From Isosphaeraceae bacterium (GTDB lineage: Bacteria; Planctomycetota; Planctomycetia; Isosphaerales; Isosphaeraceae), in contig JANXSY010000112.1 of the NCBI GenBank assembly GCA_025356435.1, forward strand, positions 1-49,094: a stretch of DNA of 49,094 bases, in the 5' to 3' direction. The notes beneath the pieces were generated by a model that worked only from the letters and a program-made list of their open reading frames with translations, had not been told where the DNA came from and did no database searches. This document shows, one piece after another, positions 1-6,843 of the stretch. The translations under genes and the position numbers were made by a program. Within the stretch, counting starts at the first letter, position 1; every line of letters begins with the position of its first letter.

Positions 1-1
1 C

Positions 2-460
2 GGCGGCGGTGGCGGCTTCCTCGGCAACTCGGTCCCGTTGGGGTTCCAGCAGCTCACCAACTTCCCCCCGCCCAACGGCGAACGTCTGGTGCCCACGCTC
101 GACCAGTTCAAGAGCCCCGCGGGCTACCAGCCGCTCCCGGTCGGGATCGTGATCAACCAGTTCCTGCCGGGCTCGGGCTACGTCAACCGCAAGCTCCACG
201 GCGTCGGCGGCCATTCGACTGGCAACAGCTCGATCAACACCAACGTCCTGGTCACGCACTTCGGCCGCCACTCCAACGGCCTTCACTACGAGATCCCCAA
301 GGCCCACTACTCCAGCCGTTATCCCTTCCGGGGCCACGGCGTCTTCACCCTCCCCGGCCGCGTCTTCACCCGAGATATCTACCACCCCGGCAAGACGATC
401 GTCGTCAAGCACAGGGTTGCCGTCGTCCCCTTGAACGAGCAGATCCAGTTCAAGCGATAA
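2..460 (+). CDS. Hypothetical protein, 3' end only (gene runs off the left edge)
   Basis: The frame is already open at base 2 with a run of glycines, so the start lies outside the window; a TTG at 38 is unlikely to be the true start. The visible 152 residues contain GFLGNSVPLGFQQL, many Gly, His and Asn residues, and end in EQIQFKR. There is no transmembrane segment or catalytic motif that I recognise. The glycine-rich start and polar, low-Cys composition would suit the C-terminal part of a secreted or surface protein, but that is a guess. A GC-rich hairpin follows at 487-518, which may end the transcript. Confidence 0.7.
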   Translation, partial: GGGGGFLGNSVPLGFQQLTNFPPPNGERLVPTLDQFKSPAGYQPLPVGIVINQFLPGSGYVNRKLHGVGGHSTGNSSINTNVLVTHFGRHSNGLHYEIPKAHYSSRYPFRGHGVFTLPGRVFTRDIYHPGKTIVVKHRVAVVPLNEQIQFKR

Positions 461-486
461 GCCGACGATAGACCGATCCTGACGCG

Positions 487-518
487 AGGGCCGGGCCACC
501 GAGAGGGGGTCCGGCCCT
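487..518 (+). terminator. GC-rich hairpin, possible terminator
   Basis: AGGGCCGG (487-494) pairs with CCGGCCCT (511-518), and the stem can extend inward with a G-U pair and one mismatch. It lies 27 bases after the stop of the partial gene. The T-tract after it is poor (TTCGTCGTC), so termination is only suggested. Confidence 0.4.
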
Positions 519-547
519 TCGTCGTCTCCGGGGCGGGCCAGCCGTGC

Positions 548-577
548 TTGACCATAAGTGAGATCTGCCTGTAAGAT
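548..577 (+). promoter_or_regulatory. Possible sigma-70-like promoter for the TPR-like gene
   Basis: TTGACC at 548-553 and TAAGAT at 572-577 are separated by 18 bases, about 110 bases upstream of the ATG at 689. The match is reasonable but not strong, and promoter rules in planctomycetes are poorly known. Confidence 0.35.
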
Positions 578-688
578 GCGCGAGGGGATCGTCAACAGTT
601 CGAGATCAAGAGGGGCGCACGGTCGCCTCACGCCCCGCTTTCGAACCCGACCAGAGCCGGCTTCGCTCGTCAGACACGGGATGGAACG

Positions 689-1681
689 ATGAAAGAGGAA
701 TCGCGCGAGGCGGTCAAGCACGAGTTACCGCACGAGACGCCGACGGTCATCCACAATCCCGAAGAGGATCTGACGATCCTGGCCAAGTGGCTCCGCCGAG
801 GGATCGAGCAGGGTCCGCGCTTCTGGTTCCTGGTCGCGGGCGTAGTCGCGGTGTTCGCCATTATCACTACCCTTCTCAGCGGCCTCTCAGGCGGACGCTC
901 GGCGACCGGTCGCGCCTGGACTGAACTGGCTCTCGCCACGACGCCCGGCCAGAGGGTCGAGATCGCCGACGAATTCCCGAAGTCTGAAGTCGCGCTTGCC
1001 GCCCGCCTCCAGGCCGCGTCCAACTACTTCAACGACGCCGTTCGCGGCCTACCGAACGAGCGAGAAAAGGCCGGCCCCGAACTCAGGAAGGCCCTCGACC
1101 TTTTTGACCTGATCGCCAAGGAAGCCCCCAAGGATTCCTCCGAGGCCCTGGCCGCAAACTTCGGCGCGGCCCGCACCCTTGAGGCCCGTAACGAGCTGTC
1201 CGACGCGGTCTTGCGATACAAAGCCGTCATCTCCGGCTGGCCCGGCACCCCTGAGGCCAAACAGGCCGAGAAGCTGGTGACGCAGCTCGAAGACCCCGAC
1301 GTCATCGCCTTCTACAAGCAGCTTTACAGCTACACGCCCCCGACTTCTCCCGGCATCGGCGGTTTGCCGAAAGACCCGAACGGGCTGCCGGCAGGCCTCG
1401 GCGGCCTTCCCGCTGGTCATCCGGCCCTCAACGGCCCGACCGTGCCCACCGGCCCGATCTCGGTCCTGCCCCCCCTACCCGGCTTCAGCGACACCCCCGC
1501 CGGCCCCGGCCCGCTCGACATCGCCCCGCCGCCGGACCTTCCCGGCCCTGCGAAGCCGATCGGCAAGGACAAGATGCCCAAGGCGATCGAATCGCCGAAA
1601 CCGGCCGAAATCAAGCCCGCCGCTCCCGTCGCCAAGCCCGAATTGCCGGTCGACCCGTTCAAACCCGCAGCGAAGCCCTGA
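689..1681 (+). CDS. Membrane-anchored TPR-like protein with proline-rich tail
   Basis: The 330-residue protein has a charged cytoplasmic start, one transmembrane helix at about residues 45-66 (FWFLVAGVVAVFAIITTLL), a helical middle part with TPR-like spacing (about 75-215, ending in the GWPGTPEAKQAEKLV type of repeat), and a tail rich in Pro, Gly and Lys (about 220-330). This layout resembles the YfgM/TPR_21 type of inner-membrane protein that exposes helical repeats outside the cytoplasm, but similarity is by layout only. The ATG at 689 follows GATGGAACG. It ends 50 bases before the rluA-type gene and could be co-transcribed with it. No enzyme motif is visible. Confidence 0.75.
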   Translation: MKEESREAVKHELPHETPTVIHNPEEDLTILAKWLRRGIEQGPRFWFLVAGVVAVFAIITTLLSGLSGGRSATGRAWTELALATTPGQRVEIADEFPKSEVALAARLQAASNYFNDAVRGLPNEREKAGPELRKALDLFDLIAKEAPKDSSEALAANFGAARTLEARNELSDAVLRYKAVISGWPGTPEAKQAEKLVTQLEDPDVIAFYKQLYSYTPPTSPGIGGLPKDPNGLPAGLGGLPAGHPALNGPTVPTGPISVLPPLPGFSDTPAGPGPLDIAPPPDLPGPAKPIGKDKMPKAIESPKPAEIKPAAPVAKPELPVDPFKPAAKP

Positions 1682-1731
1682 TCGAACCTGACGACTTCAC
1701 GGTGTTGGGCGAGAGATCAAGAGACGCATCG

Positions 1732-2721
1732 ATGCCCCCCCAACTCTCGTCCACACCAATTGAGTTCGTCGTCAAGCCCCGGATGGTCGGCAAGCGGATC
1801 GATGCCTACCTCTCGCATCGATACCCCGACTATTCGCGGAGCGTGATCCAGAAGGTGATCGACGCCGAGGCCGTCCTCATCAACGGCCTGACGACTAAGC
1901 CGTCAGCGAAGGTCCACCAGGGCGACGTGATCCGGGTCTGGCTCCCCGAGCTATCTGACGACCCGCCGATCGCCGAGGATATCCCGCTCACGATCGCCTA
2001 CGAAGACCCCGCCTTCGTCGTCGTCATCAAGCCCGCCGGGCTCGTCACCCACCCGGCGAAGGGCAACTGGACCGGCACGCTCGTCAACGCCCTCCAGTTC
2101 CACTTCGACACCCTTTCGACCGTCGGCGGCGAGAACCGTCCCGGGATCGTCCACCGCCTCGATCGCGACACCTCGGGCCTCCTGATCGTCGCCAAGGAGA
2201 ACCTCGCCCACGCCGCGCTGGCCCGTCAGTTTGCCGAGCGGACCATCCAGAAGGAATACATCGCCCTCGTCTACGGGGCACCCGACCGCGACCGCGACAC
2301 GATCGATCAGAGGATCGGCCCTCACCCCACCAACCGCGAGAAGATGGCGGTCCGCCTTGAGGCCGACGGTGGCAAGGAGTCGGTCACTTTCTATGAGGTG
2401 CTCGAACGATTCCACGGCTTCGCCCTGGTGCGCTGCCGGCCCAAGACCGGCCGGACCCACCAGATCCGCGTTCACCTCACCCACATCGGCCACCCGATCC
2501 TCTCGGACAAGATGTACTCCGGGCGCCCCCACCTCACGCTCGGAGACCTCGCGGGCTCCAATGTCGCCGACGCCGACCGCGTGATCATCGCTCGTCAGGC
2601 CCTCCACGCCCACGCCTTGCACCTGACCCACCCGCTCACCGGCGATCCGCTCGACCTGACCGCCCCCCTGCCCGACGACATGGCGCACGCCCTTCAGATG
2701 CTCCGCAAATATCGAACGTGA
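1732..2721 (+). CDS. RluA/RluD family 23S rRNA pseudouridine synthase
   Basis: This enzyme isomerises specific uridines of structured RNA, usually 23S rRNA, to pseudouridine. The 329-residue protein has an N-terminal S4-like RNA-binding part (GKRIDAYLSHRYPDYSRSVI, with VLINGLTTKPSAKV) followed by the catalytic domain. The RluA signature HRLDRDTSGLLIVAK carries the catalytic Asp, and GRTHQIRVHL is the second family signature. Length and order fit RluD (about 325 residues). I chose ATG 1732 because an in-frame GTG at 1702 only adds a basic stretch unlike the family. It could be another RluA-family member (RluC or a paralogue), as substrate cannot be told from sequence. Confidence 0.93.
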   Translation: MPPQLSSTPIEFVVKPRMVGKRIDAYLSHRYPDYSRSVIQKVIDAEAVLINGLTTKPSAKVHQGDVIRVWLPELSDDPPIAEDIPLTIAYEDPAFVVVIKPAGLVTHPAKGNWTGTLVNALQFHFDTLSTVGGENRPGIVHRLDRDTSGLLIVAKENLAHAALARQFAERTIQKEYIALVYGAPDRDRDTIDQRIGPHPTNREKMAVRLEADGGKESVTFYEVLERFHGFALVRCRPKTGRTHQIRVHLTHIGHPILSDKMYSGRPHLTLGDLAGSNVADADRVIIARQALHAHALHLTHPLTGDPLDLTAPLPDDMAHALQMLRKYRT

Positions 2722-2835
2722 ACAGGCCAGGACGCCGACCACAACCGGCATAATTGCACTTCCGAGATTCGCGTTCTACTCTTCCCCCGGCCTCCTCGCG
2801 AAGTGTGCGGAGGAGTCATCAGGGAGTCGGACGCC

Positions 2836-4239
2836 ATGCCCATACCCACCCGTCTCGTCTGCGCCTATTGCCTGGCGAGCGTCGAGACGTCGGACGGGGA
2901 CGATGCGAGTCCCCCGGCCTATTGCCCCTCTTGCGCCAGCCCGCTCGAACGGCCTGACGGCGTGATGCCCTCCTCGGATGAGACCGGCGCGGTCTCATCG
3001 CGTCCCGACTCCTGGGCATCTCCTGACGCCCCGACGTCTCGGCCTAGTGACAAGCTCCCCACCGAACAGATCGGCCGATTCAAGGTCTTGGAATGGATCG
3101 GCGGCGGCGGATATGGTGACGTCTTCAAGGCTTACGACCCCCGACTCGACCGCGACGTCGCGCTGAAAGTTCTTAAGCCGACGAAGCTCGACGCCAAGGC
3201 GATCGAACGCTTCCTCCGCGAAGCCCGCGCGGCGGCGAGGCTCGAACACCCGTTCATCGTCGGCCTTCACGACGCAGGCCAGGACGACGGACGGCTCTGG
3301 ATCGCCTATCAGATCGTGCGGGGCCGGACCCTCTCGCAGATCCGCGACGCCCACTCGCTCGACCTGCGTTCCTCGATCGCGCTCGTCCGAGACCTCGCCG
3401 AGGCCCTCGACCACGCCCACCGCCGGGGCATCTCGCACCGAGATCTCAAACCCGCCAACGTCATCGTCGACGACGACGACCGCCCCCACCTCACCGACTT
3501 CGGCCTCGCCCGACGCTTCGACGAGCCCTCGGAATTGACCGGTGAGGGAACCGTGCTCGGAACCCCCGCCTATATGAGTCCCGAGCAGGCCGCCGGCCGG
3601 GCCAACGCCGCCGACGGCCGGAGCGACATCTACAGCCTCGGCGTGATCCTCTACGAACTCATCTGCGGCCGACGACCCAGCGACGTGCCGAGCAACACCC
3701 CGTACTGGAAATTCGACCGCAAGCTCCCCCCACCCGCGCCTCATTCGGTCGATCGGACGATCCCGAGAGAACTCGACCGGATCTGCATGAAGGCCCTGGC
3801 GCTCAACCCCGAAGACCGCTTCTCCAGCGCGAGGGCGATGGCCCAGGCCCTCGAAGACTGGCTCCATCATAAACCAGTCGCGAAGACCAGGCCCCGGCTC
3901 GCCATCGCGCTGACCCTCGTCACGCTCACCCTCGCGGCTGGAATCGGCCTCAGCACGATCTGGCGTGAAAATCACGCGCCAGGGCCTGTCGCGTCGACCC
4001 CAGAGGTCGTCACGCTCCACACCGCGCTGAAGCCCGTCGCACCTGCCGAGCCGGCCGACCCGTCGATCTTCCCCGTCGTCGTCAACACCGACCGGCACAA
4101 GGTCCACTTGCCGAATTGCCCCTCGCTCGACCGGATGACGGAGGGGCACCGCAAGGACTACCCTAGCCTCGCCGTCGCCATGGCAGCAGGTCATGCTGAC
4201 ATCTGCAAGACTTGCGAAAAGAAGATGCCGAAGCCGTGA
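2836..4239 (+). CDS. Serine/threonine protein kinase with N-terminal zinc ribbon, TM helix and Cys-rich extracellular tail
   Basis: A eukaryotic-type kinase of 467 residues. The N-terminus has two CxxC pairs (CAYC, CPSC) typical of a zinc ribbon. The kinase domain holds the glycine loop IGGGGYGDVFKA, the ATP lysine in VALKVLKP, the catalytic HRDLKPAN, the DFG motif in LTDFGLARRF, and GTPAYMSPEQAAG in the activation segment, so it should be active. One transmembrane helix (LAIALTLVTLTLAAGI) follows the kinase. The tail carries HKVHLPNCPSL and CKTC, which resembles the small Ada-like Cys/His motif found at the ends of some secreted nucleases. An upstream in-frame start at 2803 is possible, but AGGGAG precedes ATG 2836. 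The tail may be a metal-binding sensor; that is inference. Confidence 0.92.
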   Translation: MPIPTRLVCAYCLASVETSDGDDASPPAYCPSCASPLERPDGVMPSSDETGAVSSRPDSWASPDAPTSRPSDKLPTEQIGRFKVLEWIGGGGYGDVFKAYDPRLDRDVALKVLKPTKLDAKAIERFLREARAAARLEHPFIVGLHDAGQDDGRLWIAYQIVRGRTLSQIRDAHSLDLRSSIALVRDLAEALDHAHRRGISHRDLKPANVIVDDDDRPHLTDFGLARRFDEPSELTGEGTVLGTPAYMSPEQAAGRANAADGRSDIYSLGVILYELICGRRPSDVPSNTPYWKFDRKLPPPAPHSVDRTIPRELDRICMKALALNPEDRFSSARAMAQALEDWLHHKPVAKTRPRLAIALTLVTLTLAAGIGLSTIWRENHAPGPVASTPEVVTLHTALKPVAPAEPADPSIFPVVVNTDRHKVHLPNCPSLDRMTEGHRKDYPSLAVAMAAGHADICKTCEKKMPKP

Positions 4240-4577
4240 AGCAATGGAGACGAAGTTGATGTCAAACACCTGCGGACATTCTTCGCTGTCTGCGATGCTG
4301 TCTTTTCAGACTGAGCCGGCCACCCCGAAATGCATCATGAGTCTTCCTCTTTTGCGGCGGTTTCGTGCGATTCGTCCCAGACTTGATCCAGCGGGCTAAT
4401 CGACTTGCGCGGAAGGAGAAGTCGTTGATGTCAAGTCGTGATGGCCGAGTTCGCGACGCGACCCACCTATAAATATTGGCATCAAGGCGACGCTGTTTTT
4501 TTCCTTCGAACTGGAGTAAATTAGGCTCGCGTTGCGAGGGCAGTCAACCCGTTTGTTTCGCACAGGATAGGGTGGAA
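4240..4577 (+). other. 338-base gap without a convincing gene
   Basis: The short plus-strand frame at 4193-4399 overlaps the kinase end and has no domain or ribosome site. The stretch is locally AT-richer around 4470-4520 (TATAAATATTGG, TTTTTTTCC), as expected for a promoter region of the following histidine kinase, but I cannot place -35 and -10 boxes with confidence. Confidence 0.5.
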
Positions 4578-5903
4578 ATGCCGGAATGGGCGGGCTGGAC
4601 GGTCGGCGTGGGTGCCTTGGGGGCGATCGTGCTGATCCTCGGCCGATGGCTGGCCGTGGTGAACGCCCTCACGCGTCGGCTGACCGAGATGGAGGCGGGC
4701 CGTCACGTCAGGCCCGTCCGCACGAGATCACTCGGGCCGGTGGGTCGGCTGGCACGCCGGTTCAATGAAGTCGCGCCGACGATCGAGAGTCGGATCGCCA
4801 AGCTCGAACGCGACGGTCAGCAGCTTCGCGTTGTGCTGGGAGGGATGGCCGAGGGGGTGATCGCGATTGACTCTCGCCGCCGACTCCTCTTCGCCAACGC
4901 CAGCGCCGACGCCCTCTTCGGTCTCGACGCCCGCTCGGTCGGCCGCTTCCTCCTCGAACTGATCCGCAGCCCGCAGCTTCAAGAGGCCGTCGAGGCAACC
5001 CTCGGCAGCGCCGACAACTTTAGCGGCGAGATTAACCTCGCGAGCCGAGAGCCGTTCCCGAAGCCCCACGCCAAGACACTCGCAGTCCACGGCACACCCC
5101 TCCCCGGTTCTCCTCAGGGCGGGGCGATCCTGGTCTTCCACGACGTGAGCGACCTCCGCCGCCTCGAACGAATGAGGGAAGACTTCGTCGCCAACGTCTC
5201 GCACGAGTTGAAAACCCCGCTCGCCTCGATCAAGGCCTATACCGAGACCCTGCTCGACTGGGCGCTCCGCGACGAGGAGGTCAACGTCCGCTTCCTCCAC
5301 CGGATCGAGGAGCAGGCCGAGCGGTTGAACCAGCTGATTATGGACCTGCTCAGCCTGGCCCGGCTCGACTCGGGCGAAGGGATTTTCGACCACGAGCCGC
5401 TCGCCCTCGCACCTCTGATCCGCAAATGTGTCGAGTCGGTTCGCGGCCGCGCCGAGGCCAAGGGCCTGGCGCTCGACCTTGACTTCGGCCCGCTCGACGA
5501 CACGACCGTCATCGTCGCCGACGAGGAGGCGGTCCGTCAGATCCTCGACAACCTGATCGACAACGCCGTGAAATACACGCCCGAGCGGGGCTGGGTCCGA
5601 ATCGCCTGCTCGTTGACAGCACAGAGCGTCTCGATCGAGGTCGCCGACTCCGGGATCGGCATCCCTCGCGACGACCTGGCCCGCGTCTTCGAACGCTTCT
5701 ATCGCGTCGACAAGGCGCGGAGCCGTGAACTCGGCGGAACGGGCCTGGGCCTCTCGATCGTGAAGCACCTGGTCCAATCGATCGGCGGCACGATCTCCGT
5801 CGCCAGCCGCGTCGGCGAGGGGACGCAGTTCGCCGTCCAGTTGCCCCGCGAGCACGGATCGGCGATCACCTCGACACCCCTCACCCCATCGATGTCTCCC
5901 TGA
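4578..5903 (+). CDS. PhoR-like sensor histidine kinase
   Basis: A 441-residue membrane sensor kinase. An N-terminal hydrophobic helix (TVGVGALGAIVLILGRWLAV) is followed by a HAMP-like linker, a PAS domain (GMAEGVIAIDSRRRLLFAN), a HisKA dimerisation domain with the phospho-accepting His in NVSHELKTPLASIKAY, and a HATPase_c domain with an N box (DNLIDNAVKYTPE), ADSGIGIP and GGTGLGLSIVKHLV. The order and motifs match the PhoR/WalK group. The frame extends upstream to 4476, but ATG 4578 preceded by AGGATAGGGTGG gives a sensible membrane N-terminus. There is only one clear N-terminal membrane segment, and no response regulator gene lies beside it, so its partner must be elsewhere. Confidence 0.92.
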   Translation: MPEWAGWTVGVGALGAIVLILGRWLAVVNALTRRLTEMEAGRHVRPVRTRSLGPVGRLARRFNEVAPTIESRIAKLERDGQQLRVVLGGMAEGVIAIDSRRRLLFANASADALFGLDARSVGRFLLELIRSPQLQEAVEATLGSADNFSGEINLASREPFPKPHAKTLAVHGTPLPGSPQGGAILVFHDVSDLRRLERMREDFVANVSHELKTPLASIKAYTETLLDWALRDEEVNVRFLHRIEEQAERLNQLIMDLLSLARLDSGEGIFDHEPLALAPLIRKCVESVRGRAEAKGLALDLDFGPLDDTTVIVADEEAVRQILDNLIDNAVKYTPERGWVRIACSLTAQSVSIEVADSGIGIPRDDLARVFERFYRVDKARSRELGGTGLGLSIVKHLVQSIGGTISVASRVGEGTQFAVQLPREHGSAITSTPLTPSMSP

Positions 5904-5940
5904 CGGCTCCCATCCCCGCCTGACGAAGTCGGCCAAGCCC

Positions 5941-5969
5941 TTGAATTCGGCGGTCACGGGTGATAATAT
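5941..5969 (+). promoter_or_regulatory. Sigma-70-type promoter of the tRNA gene
   Basis: TTGAAT at 5941-5946 and TAATAT at 5964-5969 are separated by exactly 17 bases, 43 bases upstream of the tRNA 5' end. This is one of the two best promoter matches in the window. Confidence 0.75.
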
Positions 5970-6012
5970 TGCGCCCCTGTACGTGGCGATCACTCTATCG
6001 TCACAAACACGC

Positions 6013-6086
6013 GGCGGCGTAGCTCAGCTGGTTAGAGCGGCGGTCTCATAATCCGCAGGTCTCCGGTTCGAGTCCGGACGCCGCTA
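6013..6086 (+). tRNA. tRNA-Met (anticodon CAT)
   Basis: A full cloverleaf can be drawn. The acceptor GGCGGCG (6013-6019) pairs with CGCCGCT (6079-6085) with a G-U at the first pair, and A6086 is the discriminator. The D arm is GCTC/GAGC. The anticodon arm 6040-6056 has loop CTCATAA with CAT at 6047-6049 and a T-T at the closing pair (U-pseudouridine in many such tRNAs). The T arm is TCCGG/TTCGAGT/CCGGA. CCA is not encoded. CAT could also mark the lysidine-modified tRNA-Ile2 or initiator tRNA; the first-pair G-U and the D arm favour elongator Met. Confidence 0.95.
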
Positions 6087-6125
6087 GTCGCGACAGGCCC
6101 CGTCAGAGACCGGCGGGACACGTCT

Positions 6126-6173
6126 AAAGCCTCGGATTCCAACGGGTTACGACCCGTCAGAATCCGGGGCTTT
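6126..6173 (+). terminator. Intrinsic terminator after tRNA-Met
   Basis: AAAGCCTCGGATTC (6126-6139) pairs with GAATCCGGGGCTTT (6160-6173) to give a long stem, and the run TTTTT lies at 6171-6175. The loop holds a nested hairpin, ACGGGT-TACG-ACCCGT. It lies 40 bases after the tRNA. Confidence 0.85.
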
Positions 6174-6229
6174 TTCGTTGGTCCGTCGCCAGCGTCCGAC
6201 AGATTCCGACCCGATCCGTCCCCTCTGGT

Positions 6230-6783
6230 AGGATCGTAAGGTCAAGGACGGTGGTCAACCTCCAGCGGCGGCGGTTGTTCGTGATCGACGGCTCGAAGAC
6301 GTTGAGGAAGGCGAACGACCAGGTTTTCGGCGACAGCACACCCTAAGCTCCGCAACGTGTTGGGCCACCTCTTCCCGAGGGTCCGCACAACCAGCCGAAA
6401 TCCACATTCAAGACGACATTCAAGCCCAACGCGATGGAGGGAAAGGCCCAGATCGAGCTATACGCGACCCTTGCTCCAACGCGATTGGCCGGGCTCGTGG
6501 CGAGAAGGGCTTGATGAGATGTTGACAATGAGCAAGTTGGGACTTCCCAGTAAATTGCAGCGGTGCCCGCGGGACGACGAACAACATCGACAACGGCCAT
6601 TCGGCGTTGCGTGACTGGGCCCGTCGTGTGAAGCTCGGGCAGACCTTGAGATCGACGGCGGTGGCCTTTGACGCCATCTCTGAGGGCCTCCGCAGGATCA
6701 TGAGCTATCAGCATTTCTGGATGCGCAACGCCGCCCTGGACGAGCCGTCCAAAGTTCAATCCCTTGTGGTGCAAGCTAAGTAA
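6230..6783 (+). pseudogene. Decayed IS256/mutator-type transposase, C-terminal part
   Basis: Translated pieces in different plus frames match the order of an IS256-family transposase. They run LQRRRLFVIDGSKTLRKAND near 6256-6316, then NVLGHL-like and KSTFKTTFKPNAMEGKAQIE around 6400-6455, REGLDEMLTMSKLGLPSKL near 6510-6560, NNIDNGHSALRDWARRVK near 6583-6635, and SEGLRRIMSYQHFWMRNAAL near 6682-6740, with a final stop at 6781. Several frameshifts and a TAA break it, and the N-terminal half with the first catalytic Asp is missing. It cannot make transposase. It lies between the tRNA terminator and the phytochrome operon, marking an old insertion site. Confidence 0.85.
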
Positions 6784-6843
6784 GGATAACGTCGATACAC
6801 GCCGGAGTCGCCTTTGCGACGTTCCACTGGCGTGGGAATATTC

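Noticed and set aside
4728..5993. Minus-strand open frame of 421 residues
   Set aside because: Shadow of the PhoR-like histidine kinase; no recognisable protein.
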